DNA from: Bog-159 sp963785255
Lineage (GTDB): Bacteria > Acidobacteriota > Terriglobia > Bryobacterales > Bryobacteraceae
Direction of reading: 5' to 3'
DNA length: 64,000 bases
Assembly (NCBI GenBank): GCA_963785255.1
Contig: CAWAUR010000011.1
Location: 124,001 to 188,000 of the forward strand
The translations under genes and the position numbers were made by a program. How positions within the stretch are numbered: the stretch's first letter is position 1; each line of letters starts with the position of its first letter. The notes under the pieces are model-generated. The model was not told the DNA's origin and made no database searches. It was given only the letters and a program-made list of their open reading frames with translations. Below are positions 31,870 through 40,504 of the stretch, piece by piece.

Positions 31870-32346
31870 ATGCCGAAGAAGATCGATCCTCTGAACAAGA
31901 AGAATTACGGTGCAGTCACAGCAGCGCTTACGGTCGCCGATGTCAAGGCGGCCGTCAAGTTCTATCAAAAGGCCTTCGGTTTCGTCAAGCGCGGAATCAT
32001 GAATGGGCCAGATGGCAAACCGATGCACGCGGAATTGCGACTGCGCGATGCGACCTTGATGCTGGGGCCGGAGAACCCCCAGCGTGGCGCGCGCACCGCC
32101 AACACAATCGGCGGTTCGCCGGCAGTCTTGTATCTGCTGACGGAGAATGTTGACAAAGTAGTTGCCAAGGCGGTCAAGCTCGGAGCAAAACCGATGGGAC
32201 CGGTCGTGGATATGTTTTGGGGTGACCGTGTCGGGACCATCGTGGATCCCGATGGCAACACGTGGATGGTCAGCACGCACATGTCTGAACCGACGCCCCA
32301 GGATATGAAAAAGCGAATGAAGGAAGCTGCCCAAACGCCGGCTTAG
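31870..32346 (+). CDS. VOC/glyoxalase family protein (PhnB-like)
   Basis: A 158-residue single-domain protein of the vicinal oxygen chelate superfamily: AALTVADVKAAVKFYQKAFG (first beta-alpha unit), MHAELRLRDATLMLGPE, VLYLLTENVDKVVAKAVKLG and MFWGDRVGTIVDPDGNTWMV. The last block is diagnostic of the PhnB/YdcE-like subgroup. A metal-dependent lyase or a non-catalytic binding role is possible; the substrate cannot be told. The start at 31870 has AAAGGA upstream. It is a single gene, opposite in orientation to the methylmalonyl cluster. Confidence 0.85.
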   Translation: MPKKIDPLNKKNYGAVTAALTVADVKAAVKFYQKAFGFVKRGIMNGPDGKPMHAELRLRDATLMLGPENPQRGARTANTIGGSPAVLYLLTENVDKVVAKAVKLGAKPMGPVVDMFWGDRVGTIVDPDGNTWMVSTHMSEPTPQDMKKRMKEAAQTPA

Positions 32347-32533
32347 GGCTGACGCAAAGATAAGCGCTCATCAGGAGTCGGTACAGCTACATTACCTACG
32401 GTTACCCAGTCCGCTTCATCCCCGCCGCGATACTCGGTTTATCCCATATTGATGGGTACTGGAGCGGATCCGGCGCTTACTTCCACTCGTTGCAAGATTG
32501 TATAGTCTAGATTGAGCTGACGATGTCCCGAAC

Positions 32534-32557
32534 CGTGATAGCGCCCGTGCTATCACG
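32534..32557. terminator. Hairpin CGTGATAGC / GCTATCACG followed by TTGTTT
   Basis: A perfect 9-bp stem (32534-32542 with 32549-32557) with a 6-nt loop, then TTGTTTGG. It may terminate the VOC gene transcript or that of the convergent CoA-transferase gene. Confidence 0.45.
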
Positions 32558-32616
32558 TTGTTTGGCCGGTTGCGAAGAACTGTGGTAAGCGCGACCAGTA
32601 GCTGTAAGGTCGCACC

Positions 32617-34119
32617 CTACCCTACAAACTGGCGCCAATCCACCCCCCGCATATCCCCCGTCCGCAAATACTGCTCATGCAGCTTAAACGCGGCCGTCAA
32701 AGTCTGCGGCGTATGCCCGCCTTCCACCATCTCCAGATACCCGATCAACTCATCGCGGAAATCCGGATGCGCGCAGTTCTGAATCATCAGCGTGGCGCGC
32801 TCGTAAGGCGACCGTCCGCGCAGGTCCGCGATGCCATATTCCGTCGCTACGATCTGCACCGAATGCTCGCTATGATCCATGTGACTCACCAGCGGCACAA
32901 TGGTCGATATCTTGCCGCCCTTGGCCGTCGACGGGCACGTGAACACAGACAGATACGCGTTGCGCGTAAAATCGCCCGAGCCGCCGATGCCGTTCATCAT
33001 CTGCCGCCCCATCACGTGCGTGCTGTTGACGTTGCCGAAGATATCCACCTCAATCGCCGTGTTGATCGAAATAATACCCAGCCGCCGGATCACTTCCGGG
33101 TTGTTACTGATCTCCTGCGGGCGCAGCAGAATGCGCGAGCGGAACCATTCGAGATTTTCGTAGACCGAGCGCAGCGTGGCATGGCTCACCGTGAGCGAGC
33201 AACTGCTGGCGAACTTCACGCGCTCGTTCTTCATCAGGCGGATGACGGAATCCTGCACCACTTCCGTATACATCTCAAACGCCGGTATGTCCGGATGCTT
33301 CCCCAGCGCGCCCAGCACCGCATTGGCGATATCGCCCACGCCGGATTGAATCGGCAAAAACGATTTCGGCACACGGCCGGCGGCGATCTCGCCAGCCAGA
33401 AACTCCGCCACATTCTGCCCTATTTTGTCCGTCACCGGCGTCGGCTCGGCGAATCCGCCGGTCTCATCGTCCGCGGCGGTCTCCACCACGCCGGCAATCC
33501 GCGCGGGATCCACCTTGATCACCGGCGAACCGATGCGATCCGACGCCGCGTAAATCGGGATCTCGCGGCGGTGCGGCGGATCGGCCGGCTCATAAATATC
33601 GTGCATGCCGAGCAGCGTGGGCGGGTGGCGATGGTTCAGCTCGACGATGATCTTCTCTGCCTTGTTGCAGAAGGTCGGCGCACATCCTACCGAAGACGTC
33701 AGCACGATGCCGCCGCCCGCGGTCAGATCGCTCGCCTCCACCACGGCCCAATGCACCGGCCCCAAAAAGCCGTAGCGCGTGGCCTGCGGCATCAGCGAGA
33801 GATGCATGTCGAAGAAGCGCGTCTGCCCGGCGTTGATGCGCGCGCGCAGCGCCGGATCGGATTGGTATGGCGTGCGAAAGCTGATTGCGTCCGCTTTCGC
33901 CAAGGCGCCATCGAGCGACGTGCCGGTGGACGCGCCGGTGAGTACGCCGATTTGAAAGTCGCGGCCGGCCTGGTGTTCGGCGATGGCGCGCTCCGCGATT
34001 GCGACCGGCACAGCTTTCGGCGCGCCGGCCGGAGTGAAGCCGCTGAAGCCGACGGTCTGCCCGTGCCCAACCAGCGCGGCAGCCTCTTCGGCCGATAGCA
34101 AGGGAAAGGAAAAAATCAT
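32617..34119 (-). CDS. Acetyl-CoA hydrolase/succinate CoA-transferase family protein (ScpC-like)
   Basis: A 500-residue protein started at ATG 34119, which overlaps the stop codon of the upstream meaB-like gene as ATGA; the longer open frame is ruled out. It has the Cat1/YgfH family pattern: VGFSGFTPAGAPKAVPVAI, GVLTGASTGTSLDGALA, a GIGGSGDFTRNAYLSVF block, the conserved Glu region ATEYGIADLRGRSPYERA and the tail GHTPQTL. Relatives exchange CoA between succinyl-CoA and acetate or propionate. Its position behind mutase and MeaB matches the scpA-argK-scpB-scpC type of arrangement and points to propionyl-CoA:succinate CoA transferase, releasing propionate. Substrate choice is inference. Confidence 0.87.
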   Translation of the reverse strand: MIFSFPLLSAEEAAALVGHGQTVGFSGFTPAGAPKAVPVAIAERAIAEHQAGRDFQIGVLTGASTGTSLDGALAKADAISFRTPYQSDPALRARINAGQTRFFDMHLSLMPQATRYGFLGPVHWAVVEASDLTAGGGIVLTSSVGCAPTFCNKAEKIIVELNHRHPPTLLGMHDIYEPADPPHRREIPIYAASDRIGSPVIKVDPARIAGVVETAADDETGGFAEPTPVTDKIGQNVAEFLAGEIAAGRVPKSFLPIQSGVGDIANAVLGALGKHPDIPAFEMYTEVVQDSVIRLMKNERVKFASSCSLTVSHATLRSVYENLEWFRSRILLRPQEISNNPEVIRRLGIISINTAIEVDIFGNVNSTHVMGRQMMNGIGGSGDFTRNAYLSVFTCPSTAKGGKISTIVPLVSHMDHSEHSVQIVATEYGIADLRGRSPYERATLMIQNCAHPDFRDELIGYLEMVEGGHTPQTLTAAFKLHEQYLRTGDMRGVDWRQFVG

Positions 34120-35117
34120 ATGGAATTCTCGGTGTAAATGCGGATCAAACGGCGCGCGGCGCGGAAAGGACTGAGGCGGCCTGCGATCACGTCCTGCTCG
34201 AAGGACGCAATGTTTTCGCGCACGCCGTCGTGTTGCATAAACGCTTCGCGCAGCGCCTGTTCGATCAACTCGTGCATCCAGCGCTTTACCTGTTCCTGCC
34301 GGATCTTCACGAGTTGGCCGGTGCTGGTCAGCCACGCGTTGTGTTCGAGCACGGCATCCCAAATCTCGGCGATGCCCTCGCGGGCGCGCGCGGAACAGGT
34401 GATCACGCGCGGCGTCCAGCCCGTGCCGGTGGGCGAAAACAGATGCAACGCGTTTTCATATTCGCGGCGCGCGGCTTCGGCCTTCGCGCGATTATTTCCG
34501 TCCGACTTGTTGAAAGCGATCAGATCGGTCATCTCCACGATGCCGCGCTTCATGCCTTGCAACTCATCGCCCGCGCCGGCCAGCATGAGCAGCAGGAAGA
34601 AATCCACCATATCCCGCACGGCGGTTTCCGACTGTCCCACCCCCACCGTTTCCACGATGATATTGTGATAGCCGGCGGCTTCGCACAGCTTCATGGTTTC
34701 GCGGGTGCGGCGCGCCACGCCGCCCAACGACCCGCCCGAAGGCGATGGCCGGATGAACGCGCGATCGTCGTTGGCCAGCGTTTCCATGCGCGTTTTATCG
34801 CCCAGAATGCTGCCGCGCGACACCTGGCTCGAAGGGTCCACTGCCAGCACCGCGACTTTCTCGCCGCGTTCGCCAGTGAGATAGCTGCCCAGCACTTCGA
34901 TGAGCGAACTCTTGCCCGCGCCCGGCACCCCGGTGATACCCACGCGGATGGAATCGCCGGCGTAGGGCAGGCATTGTTCGAGCACATCCTGCCCAAGCTC
35001 GATATCTTCCGCGCGCAGGCTTTCGACCAGCGTGATGGCTTGGCTGAGGATGGTGCGGTCGCCGCGCAGCACGCCTTCCACATAGGCGTCGCGCGAGAGC
35101 CGCGGCCGGCGGATCAT
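34116..35117 (-). CDS. meaB: Methylmalonyl-CoA mutase-associated GTPase MeaB (ArgK)
   Basis: A 333-residue G3E P-loop GTPase. Its Walker A is GVTGVPGAGKSSL-like (GITGVPGAGKSSLIEVLG), with LAVDPSSQVSRGSILGDKTRM, the switch region VETVGVGQSE, and the base-recognition loop AFNKSDG (NKxD-like). MeaB-type GTPases gate cobalamin transfer to methylmalonyl-CoA mutase and protect it from inactivation. ATG 35117 is chosen; a longer frame starts inside the repeat at 35119-35156. Its TGA overlaps the ATG of the CoA-transferase gene, so the two are coupled. No good ribosome site lies upstream because the repeat is there. Confidence 0.93.
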   Translation of the reverse strand: MIRRPRLSRDAYVEGVLRGDRTILSQAITLVESLRAEDIELGQDVLEQCLPYAGDSIRVGITGVPGAGKSSLIEVLGSYLTGERGEKVAVLAVDPSSQVSRGSILGDKTRMETLANDDRAFIRPSPSGGSLGGVARRTRETMKLCEAAGYHNIIVETVGVGQSETAVRDMVDFFLLLMLAGAGDELQGMKRGIVEMTDLIAFNKSDGNNRAKAEAARREYENALHLFSPTGTGWTPRVITCSARAREGIAEIWDAVLEHNAWLTSTGQLVKIRQEQVKRWMHELIEQALREAFMQHDGVRENIASFEQDVIAGRLSPFRAARRLIRIYTENSI

Positions 35118-35118
35118 A

Positions 35119-35156
35119 GTGGGACAGACCATCGTTTTCTGTGGTCTGTCTGCTCT
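35119..35156. repeat. Hairpin repeat between mutase and meaB genes
   Basis: GTGGGACAGACCATCGTTTT followed by CTGTGGTCTGTC pairs GACAGACCA with TGGTCTGTC. It is closely related to the repeat at 30300 in the tRNA array. It fills the 48-bp gap inside a gene cluster. Confidence 0.6.
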
Positions 35157-35165
35157 AGTCTCACC

Positions 35166-37310
35166 TTAAACGCGCTCCACGCTGGCGGCCAGCGTCTTCA
35201 AAATCTCCTGCGCGGCCAGCGGAATCACGGTGCCCGGCCCGAAAATACCCGCCACGCCGCACTTATACAGGAAATCGTAATCCTGCGGCGGAATCACCCC
35301 CCCCACGATCACCAGAATATCTTCGCGGCCCAGCTTCTTCAGTTCCTCGATCACCTGCGGCACCAGCGTATTGTGTCCCGCCGCCAGCGACGAAACTCCC
35401 AGCACATGCACATCGTTCTCCACCGCGTGCCGGGCCACTTCCCGCGGCGTCTGGAACAGCGGGCCGATGTCCACATCGAATCCCAAATCGGCGAACGCCG
35501 TCGAAATCACCTTCGATCCGCGATCGTGCCCGTCCTGTCCCATCTTGGCCACCAGCAGGCGCGGGCGCCGGCCCTCCGCGGCGGCAAATTCATCCGCCAT
35601 GTGGCGGGCTTTTTGAAAGTTTTCGTCCATCTTGCTCTCCGCCGAGTATACGCCGGAAATGGTGCGCGTCACAGCCTGGTAGCGGCCCCACGCGCGTTCG
35701 AGCGCCATCGAAATCTCGCCCAACGAGGCGCGCCGGCGGGCCGCCGTTACGGCCAGCTCCAGCAAATTTCCGCCGCCGGTTTCAGCGCAGCGGGTGAGCG
35801 CGGCCAAGGCCTCTTGCACCGCCACCGCATCGCGCGTGCGCCGCAACTCTGCGAGCCGCGCGAGCTGCGCCTTTCGCACAGCCGTATTATCCACCACCAG
35901 CACATCGAGCTGGGCTTCCGATTCCGGCCGATACGCATTCACGCCCACAATGATATCCCTGCCCGAATCGATTCTGGCCTGCTTGCGCGCGGCGGCTTCC
36001 TCAATCCGCATCTTGGGCAGGCCGGTTTCAATGGCCTTGGCCATGCCGCCCAAATGCTCCACTTCCTGGATCAGTTGCCAACCGCGATGCATCAGCTCGT
36101 GCGTCAGCTTCTCCACGTAATACGAGCCGCCCCACGGATCGACCACCTTGGTAATCCCGGTTTCCTCCTGCAAATAGATCTGCGTATTGCGCGCGATGCG
36201 TGCCGAAAAATCGGTAGGCAGCGCCAGCGCTTCGTCGAGCGCGTTGGTGTGCAGCGATTGCGTGTGGCCCAGCGCAGCGGCCAGCGCTTCCACGCACGTG
36301 CGCACCACGTTGTTGAACGGATCCTGCGCGGTCAGGCTCCAGCCGGAAGTCTGGCAATGCGTGCGCAGCGCCATGGACTTCGGATTCTTCGGATTCAACT
36401 GCTTCACCAGCTTGGCCCACAGCACGCGCGCCGCACGCATCTTGGCGATCTCCATGAAGTGGTTCATGCCGATGCCCCAGAAGAACGAAATGCGCGGCGC
36501 GAAGCTATCCACATCCAGGCCCGCGCGGATGCCCGTGCGCAGGTATTCAAGTCCGTCGGCCAGCGTGTAGGCCAACTCCAGATCGGCCGTGGCGCCGGCT
36601 TCCTGCATGTGATATCCGCTCACGCTGATGCAGTTGAATTTCGGCATCTTCTGCGACGTGTAGCGGAAGATATCGCCGATAATCCGCATCGACCCTTCCG
36701 GCGGATAGATGTAAGTGTTGCGGACCATGAACTCTTTCAGAATGTCGTTCTGGATGGTGCCGCTGAGCTTCTCCGGAGCCACGCCCTGTTCTTCGGCGGC
36801 TACGATGTAGAAGGCCATGATGGGCAGCACGGCGCCGTTCATGGTCATCGATACGGACATCTGATCGAGCGGAATCTGATCGAACAGAATTTTCATGTCC
36901 AGGATGGAGTCGATGGCCACGCCCGCTTTGCCAACATCGCCCACTACGCGCTCGTGATCGGAATCGTAGCCGCGATGGGTGGGCAGATCGAAAGCGACGG
37001 AGAGGCCCTTCTGGCCCGCCGCAAGATTGCGCCGGTAGAATGCGTTTGATTCCTCGGCCGTGGAGAAGCCCGCGTACTGGCGGATGGTCCAGGGCTGGCG
37101 CGCGTACATGGTGGAGTATGGGCCGCGCAGATAGGGCGGGATTCCGGCGGCATAGTTTAGATGTTCCATGCCTTCCAGATCGGCCCTTGTATACCAAGGC
37201 CGGATGGCGATGTGTTCGGGCGCGAGCCACTCGGACCCCGCCGGCGCCTCTGCCTCGTGCGCGGCGGCGGGCGTGGGTTTGTAGTCGATTTTCGAAAAAT
37301 CAGGCCGCAT
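35166..37310 (-). CDS. Methylmalonyl-CoA mutase, large (catalytic) subunit
   Basis: A 714-residue cobalamin-dependent mutase that interconverts succinyl-CoA and (R)-methylmalonyl-CoA. The N-terminal TIM barrel carries YAGFSTAEESNAFYRRNLAA, the family-wide substrate-channel region SVSMTMNGAVLPI, and ISVSGYHMQEAGA. The C-terminal B12 domain carries AKMGQDGHDRGSKVI with the base-off cobalt-ligand His (DxHxxG). The length is normal for catalytic subunits. It pairs with the small subunit at 38001 and the GTPase MeaB. The N-terminus MRPDFSKIDYKP resembles that of the upstream phosphatase, noted separately. Confidence 0.96.
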   Translation of the reverse strand: MRPDFSKIDYKPTPAAAHEAEAPAGSEWLAPEHIAIRPWYTRADLEGMEHLNYAAGIPPYLRGPYSTMYARQPWTIRQYAGFSTAEESNAFYRRNLAAGQKGLSVAFDLPTHRGYDSDHERVVGDVGKAGVAIDSILDMKILFDQIPLDQMSVSMTMNGAVLPIMAFYIVAAEEQGVAPEKLSGTIQNDILKEFMVRNTYIYPPEGSMRIIGDIFRYTSQKMPKFNCISVSGYHMQEAGATADLELAYTLADGLEYLRTGIRAGLDVDSFAPRISFFWGIGMNHFMEIAKMRAARVLWAKLVKQLNPKNPKSMALRTHCQTSGWSLTAQDPFNNVVRTCVEALAAALGHTQSLHTNALDEALALPTDFSARIARNTQIYLQEETGITKVVDPWGGSYYVEKLTHELMHRGWQLIQEVEHLGGMAKAIETGLPKMRIEEAAARKQARIDSGRDIIVGVNAYRPESEAQLDVLVVDNTAVRKAQLARLAELRRTRDAVAVQEALAALTRCAETGGGNLLELAVTAARRRASLGEISMALERAWGRYQAVTRTISGVYSAESKMDENFQKARHMADEFAAAEGRRPRLLVAKMGQDGHDRGSKVISTAFADLGFDVDIGPLFQTPREVARHAVENDVHVLGVSSLAAGHNTLVPQVIEELKKLGREDILVIVGGVIPPQDYDFLYKCGVAGIFGPGTVIPLAAQEILKTLAASVERV

Positions 37311-37316
37311 GGAAGA

Positions 37317-37889
37317 TTACCTTGCCACTACCAGACGATTGGTTAGTTGCTCGATCCAACTGCGTTGTTGCGCGGTCTCGGGAACCGGAACGCCGCGGGC
37401 GTCCGCAACGGTGCGGACCGCAGATACCGGGTCGACGCCCGCCACAACCAAAGCGCCGGCCGCGATCAACGCCGACCGTCCGATCCCTTGCCGGCAATGC
37501 ACCACCACGGACTCACCCGAATCAAGCGCGTTGCTCAATCCGCGAAGGAATTGCACGGCCGACTCGACCGAATGCGGAACGCTTCGATCCGCAATCGGAT
37601 ACGACACAAAGCGAATTCCGCAGTCTTCCACCGCGGTGTTCTCGGCATCGAGACCTAATTCCTGCTCTTCCTCGGGCCCTAGCAGGGAAACGACCGCATC
37701 CACACCGGCCGTGCGCCAGCCGCGGACCTCGTCCGCAAGCCAGTCGCCGCCGCGTGGCCGCGCCGAGATTGCCAGCCGGCCGCGCCACGGTCCGGGAATC
37801 GGAAACATTTGGGGAGTCACTAATGCTACCCCACCGCTTGACGGCGCGGCGTCCGGCGTGTCATAGATTTTGCAAAAATCAGAACGCAT
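37317..37889 (-). CDS. Dual-specificity/cysteine phosphatase-like protein
   Basis: A 190-residue protein with the cysteine-phosphatase signature VVVHCRQGIGRSALIAA (HCx5R) and an upstream Asp-containing region (SYPIADRSVPH). It is similar to the cyclin-dependent kinase inhibitor 3/dual-specificity group. ATG 37889 has GGGAG 5 bases upstream. It lies between the mutase subunit genes, 6 bases before the large subunit, so it should be on the same transcript; a repeat (37901-37986) lies just upstream. Dephosphorylation of a Ser/Thr/Tyr protein is likely, but any link to propionate metabolism is not established. Confidence 0.82.
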   Translation of the reverse strand: MRSDFCKIYDTPDAAPSSGGVALVTPQMFPIPGPWRGRLAISARPRGGDWLADEVRGWRTAGVDAVVSLLGPEEEQELGLDAENTAVEDCGIRFVSYPIADRSVPHSVESAVQFLRGLSNALDSGESVVVHCRQGIGRSALIAAGALVVAGVDPVSAVRTVADARGVPVPETAQQRSWIEQLTNRLVVAR

Positions 37890-37900
37890 GTCTGCTCCCA

Positions 37901-37986
37901 TGGAGGGCGGCCAATCTTGGCCGCAGCCGGCTTTCAGCCGGCTCTGGCCGCCTAAAAGGCGGCTGCGGGCAGAATTGCCCGCCCCA
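37901..37986. repeat. Family B repeat, short copy
   Basis: TGGAGGGCGGCCAATCTTGG at the left and AGAATTGCCCGCCCCA at the right form an imperfect inversion, with nested AGCCGGCTTTCAGCCGGCT and GCCGCCTAAAAGGCGGC hairpins between. It is related to 1231-1452. Confidence 0.65.
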
Positions 37987-38000
37987 CAACGGCTGCATGG

Positions 38001-39668
38001 CTAGTCTCTCACCCCCAACCTCTCCTGCCAGGCGCGCAAAACCTCCGCCGCGTTGCTGCGCACGTGCACAAAATCCGCCACGCCCGCCTGTTTCAATTGA
38101 CCGATGGACTCCGCCGGATTGCCGGCCACAATTACCGGCGTGCTCTTGCCCGCATCGCGCAGTTCCTGAATCACGCGCGGTGCGAGCGACGCGTATTCCG
38201 GGTCCGAACTGCATAGCACCACTACGTCCGGATCGCCCGCGATCGCCTCGGCGGTATGCATCTCAAATCCCGCGCAGCCGAAGAAGTTCGTGCAGAAACT
38301 CGAGCGCGCTTTGCGCATCTTGCCATCGCCGGCTTCGAGCAGCAGGAACTTCGGCGTGTGTCCGGTGCGCGCGGCGTAGCGCTCCGTCCGCAGCCGGATC
38401 TCTTCGAAAATGCGCGCGGGCCGCGGCGCCGGATCGAGACGCTCGATCGACGGCAGCATGCGCTCCTGCAGATTCGGATATTGATTTGTTCCGACAATCG
38501 GCATGCGTCGGGTGGCGGCGGCCGATTCGCGATCCGCGCGCGATTTGGCGAGATCGCGCTCCAGCGCGCCCGATTCCGAATACTTCAAAAACCCGCCCGC
38601 CGCCTCGATCTGCTGGAACAATTTCCAAGCATCGCGCGCCAGCGAATCCGTGAGGGTTTCCAGGTAATACGATCCGCCCGCCGCATCCACCGAGCGATCC
38701 AGCCAGGCTTCGTGTTTCAGAATCAACTGCGTGTTGCGCGCCAGGCGAGTGCCGGCCGGTTGCGGCTCGCGATAGCAATTGTCGAATGCCTCCACCTCGA
38801 CGGCGTCCGCGCCGCCGATGGCGGCCGCCATGGCTTCGGTGGTGGCGCGCAACAGATTCACATAAGGATCGTAGATTGTTTTATCCCAGTGCGCGGTGCG
38901 CGCGTAAATGACCATTCGCGCAACGTCCGGTGCAGCGGGCCGGAAGCTCTCGATGGCGCGCGCCCACAGCGTGCGCGCAGCGCGCAGCTTGGCGATCTCC
39001 TGAAAATAATTCGGTCCGATGGCAAAAGAAAATGCCAGCGCTTGGGCGGCCGCATCCGGCGTAAAGCCGCGATCGGTAAGTTGGGCGACGATCTCCACGC
39101 CTTCCGCCAATGCGAAAGCCAGTTCTTGTACGATGGAGGCGCCCGATTCGGCGAGGCGGTGCGCACGAATGGCGATGGGGCGGAATCCCGGTTTCGACGT
39201 GGCGCGTCCGAGCGCGGCGGCGCGCTCGAAATCCGCCAGCGGTTCGTAATCCACCGACCCCGCGACCGGCCGCCGCGCCAGTGCCGCAAGCAATTCGGCC
39301 GCGCGATCGCCGGCTTCGAAATGCACGGCGCAATTCGGAAGGGCTTGGAGAACTTCGTCGATATTCTGTTCGCCAAGCACCAGGCAGATTTCGTCAGCGC
39401 CACCGTCGAGCGCCGCCTGCGCCGCAGCCGCATCCTGCACCACCGCTCGAATCCTCCACTCGTTATCGGCCCGCACACCGCGGGTATACGGAAACTCGCC
39501 GGGCGTGGAATCCAAATACTCCAGTCCCCGCAAATCCTCCGCGCGATAGAACAGCTTCGTCTTGGGAGCCGCGCCCTTCAGATCCTGGCGAACTACCGCA
39601 TCCCACTGCTCCGTCGAAACCGGCGGAAACTCCTCCAACGTCAGATTCTCGCTCATGGCGTTGCTCAT
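38001..39668 (-). CDS. Methylmalonyl-CoA mutase, small (non-catalytic) subunit
   Basis: A 555-residue mutase-family protein: LFYRAEDLRGLEYL and GEFPYTRGVRADNEWRIR at the N-terminus, a TIM barrel with FSFAIGPNYFQEIAKLRAAR, and a C-terminal Rossmann domain. At the B12-contact site the sequence is EAGDGKMRKARS, lacking the DxHxxG His, as in known small subunits of heterodimeric mutases. The ATG at 39668 overlaps the TGA of the epimerase gene (ATGA), which supports this start over the in-frame ATG at 39656. It forms a heterodimer with the product of 35166-37310. Confidence 0.92.
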   Translation of the reverse strand: MSNAMSENLTLEEFPPVSTEQWDAVVRQDLKGAAPKTKLFYRAEDLRGLEYLDSTPGEFPYTRGVRADNEWRIRAVVQDAAAAQAALDGGADEICLVLGEQNIDEVLQALPNCAVHFEAGDRAAELLAALARRPVAGSVDYEPLADFERAAALGRATSKPGFRPIAIRAHRLAESGASIVQELAFALAEGVEIVAQLTDRGFTPDAAAQALAFSFAIGPNYFQEIAKLRAARTLWARAIESFRPAAPDVARMVIYARTAHWDKTIYDPYVNLLRATTEAMAAAIGGADAVEVEAFDNCYREPQPAGTRLARNTQLILKHEAWLDRSVDAAGGSYYLETLTDSLARDAWKLFQQIEAAGGFLKYSESGALERDLAKSRADRESAAATRRMPIVGTNQYPNLQERMLPSIERLDPAPRPARIFEEIRLRTERYAARTGHTPKFLLLEAGDGKMRKARSSFCTNFFGCAGFEMHTAEAIAGDPDVVVLCSSDPEYASLAPRVIQELRDAGKSTPVIVAGNPAESIGQLKQAGVADFVHVRSNAAEVLRAWQERLGVRD

Positions 39669-40114
39669 GAGGAGGGATCCTCCACAATCTCCATCAACAC
39701 GCCCAGCGATTTCGGATGCACGAAAAACACGGTGGTCCCACGCGATCCCGGACGCGGCGCTTTGTCGATCAACTGAAAGCCCGCCTCCTTCATATATTGA
39801 AACGCAGCTTGCGCATTGCGCACGCGGAACGCCACGTGCGCCAGACCGCCGCGCCCGCCGTTCTTATCGATCAGCTTCTGCACCGGCGAATCCGCGCCCA
39901 GCGGTTCGAGTAACTGCACCAGGTTGGGACCGTCGCCCACCTGTAGCAACGCCTCGCGCACCTGATCGCCGCCATACACTTCCTCGCGATGAATCTCGCG
40001 GAAACCTAACTGCGCATACTGCTTCACCTGCGTATCCAGCTCGCCCTGACGCACCGCAATAGCTACGTGGTCCACGAACTGAAAACCGGGAATGTTGGAT
40101 GGATCTTCGCTCAT
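39665..40114 (-). CDS. mce: Methylmalonyl-CoA epimerase
   Basis: A 149-residue VOC-family epimerase that interconverts (S)- and (R)-methylmalonyl-CoA. The motifs fit the family: FVDHVAIAVRQGELD (first metal-binding His), QLLEPLGADSPVQKLIDKNG, GRGGLAHVAFRVRN (second His), and FVHPKSLGVLMEIVE (Glu ligand). It starts 3 bases after the biotin-carrier stop codon and its own stop overlaps the mutase small-subunit start, so it is embedded in the operon. It links transcarboxylase product stereochemistry to the mutase. Confidence 0.94.
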   Translation of the reverse strand: MSEDPSNIPGFQFVDHVAIAVRQGELDTQVKQYAQLGFREIHREEVYGGDQVREALLQVGDGPNLVQLLEPLGADSPVQKLIDKNGGRGGLAHVAFRVRNAQAAFQYMKEAGFQLIDKAPRPGSRGTTVFFVHPKSLGVLMEIVEDPSS

Positions 40115-40117
40115 AAC

Positions 40118-40504
40118 TTATTCGAATTCAATCAGAACCTGCCCCACTTGCACGCCATCGCCGACGTTGGCATTGATGGCTTTAATTTTACCCGCCACCG
40201 GCGACGTGATGTTGGTCTCCATCTTCATGGCTTCCAAAACCAACAGCGGATCGTTGGCCTGGATCTGCTGGCCGGTCTGCGCATTCACCCGCACCACGAT
40301 GCCCGCGACGGGGCTGCGGCACACTTTGCTTTCGTCCACGTTGGCATCCGGCGCAGCCGCGCGCGGCGGTGGAGGCGCGGAGGGCAGGGCAGTGGGCGCG
40401 GCCGGAGTGTAGGCATACGCTGCGCCCGCGGGCGTGCGATCGTCCTCCGCCACCTCGACGTCTACTTCGTATACTTTTTGATCGACTGTAATTCGCAGCT
40501 TCAT
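40118..40504 (-). CDS. Biotin carboxyl carrier protein (transcarboxylase 1.3S-type)
   Basis: A 128-residue protein: an N-terminal MKLRITVDQKVYEVDVEV strand pair, a Pro/Ala linker (residues about 28-50), and a biotinyl domain with SPVAGIVVRV, the biotinylation site LVLEAMKMETNI, and SPVAGKIKAINANVGDGVQVGQ. The lysine in EAMKMET is the biotin acceptor. ATG 40504 overlaps the stop codon of the preceding gene. It would carry carboxyl groups between the 12S and 5S subunits encoded upstream. Confidence 0.93.
   Translation of the reverse strand: MKLRITVDQKVYEVDVEVAEDDRTPAGAAYAYTPAAPTALPSAPPPPRAAAPDANVDESKVCRSPVAGIVVRVNAQTGQQIQANDPLLVLEAMKMETNITSPVAGKIKAINANVGDGVQVGQVLIEFE

Noticed and set aside
34230..37049. 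939-codon plus-strand open frame
   Set aside because: It lies fully antisense to clear meaB and mutase genes, is His/Arg/Gln-rich and has no domain pattern; a mirror of GC3 bias.
37040..39776. Long plus-strand open frames of 500 codons or more
   Set aside because: Antisense to the mutase small subunit and phosphatase; composition is Arg/Pro/Ala/His-rich without motifs.
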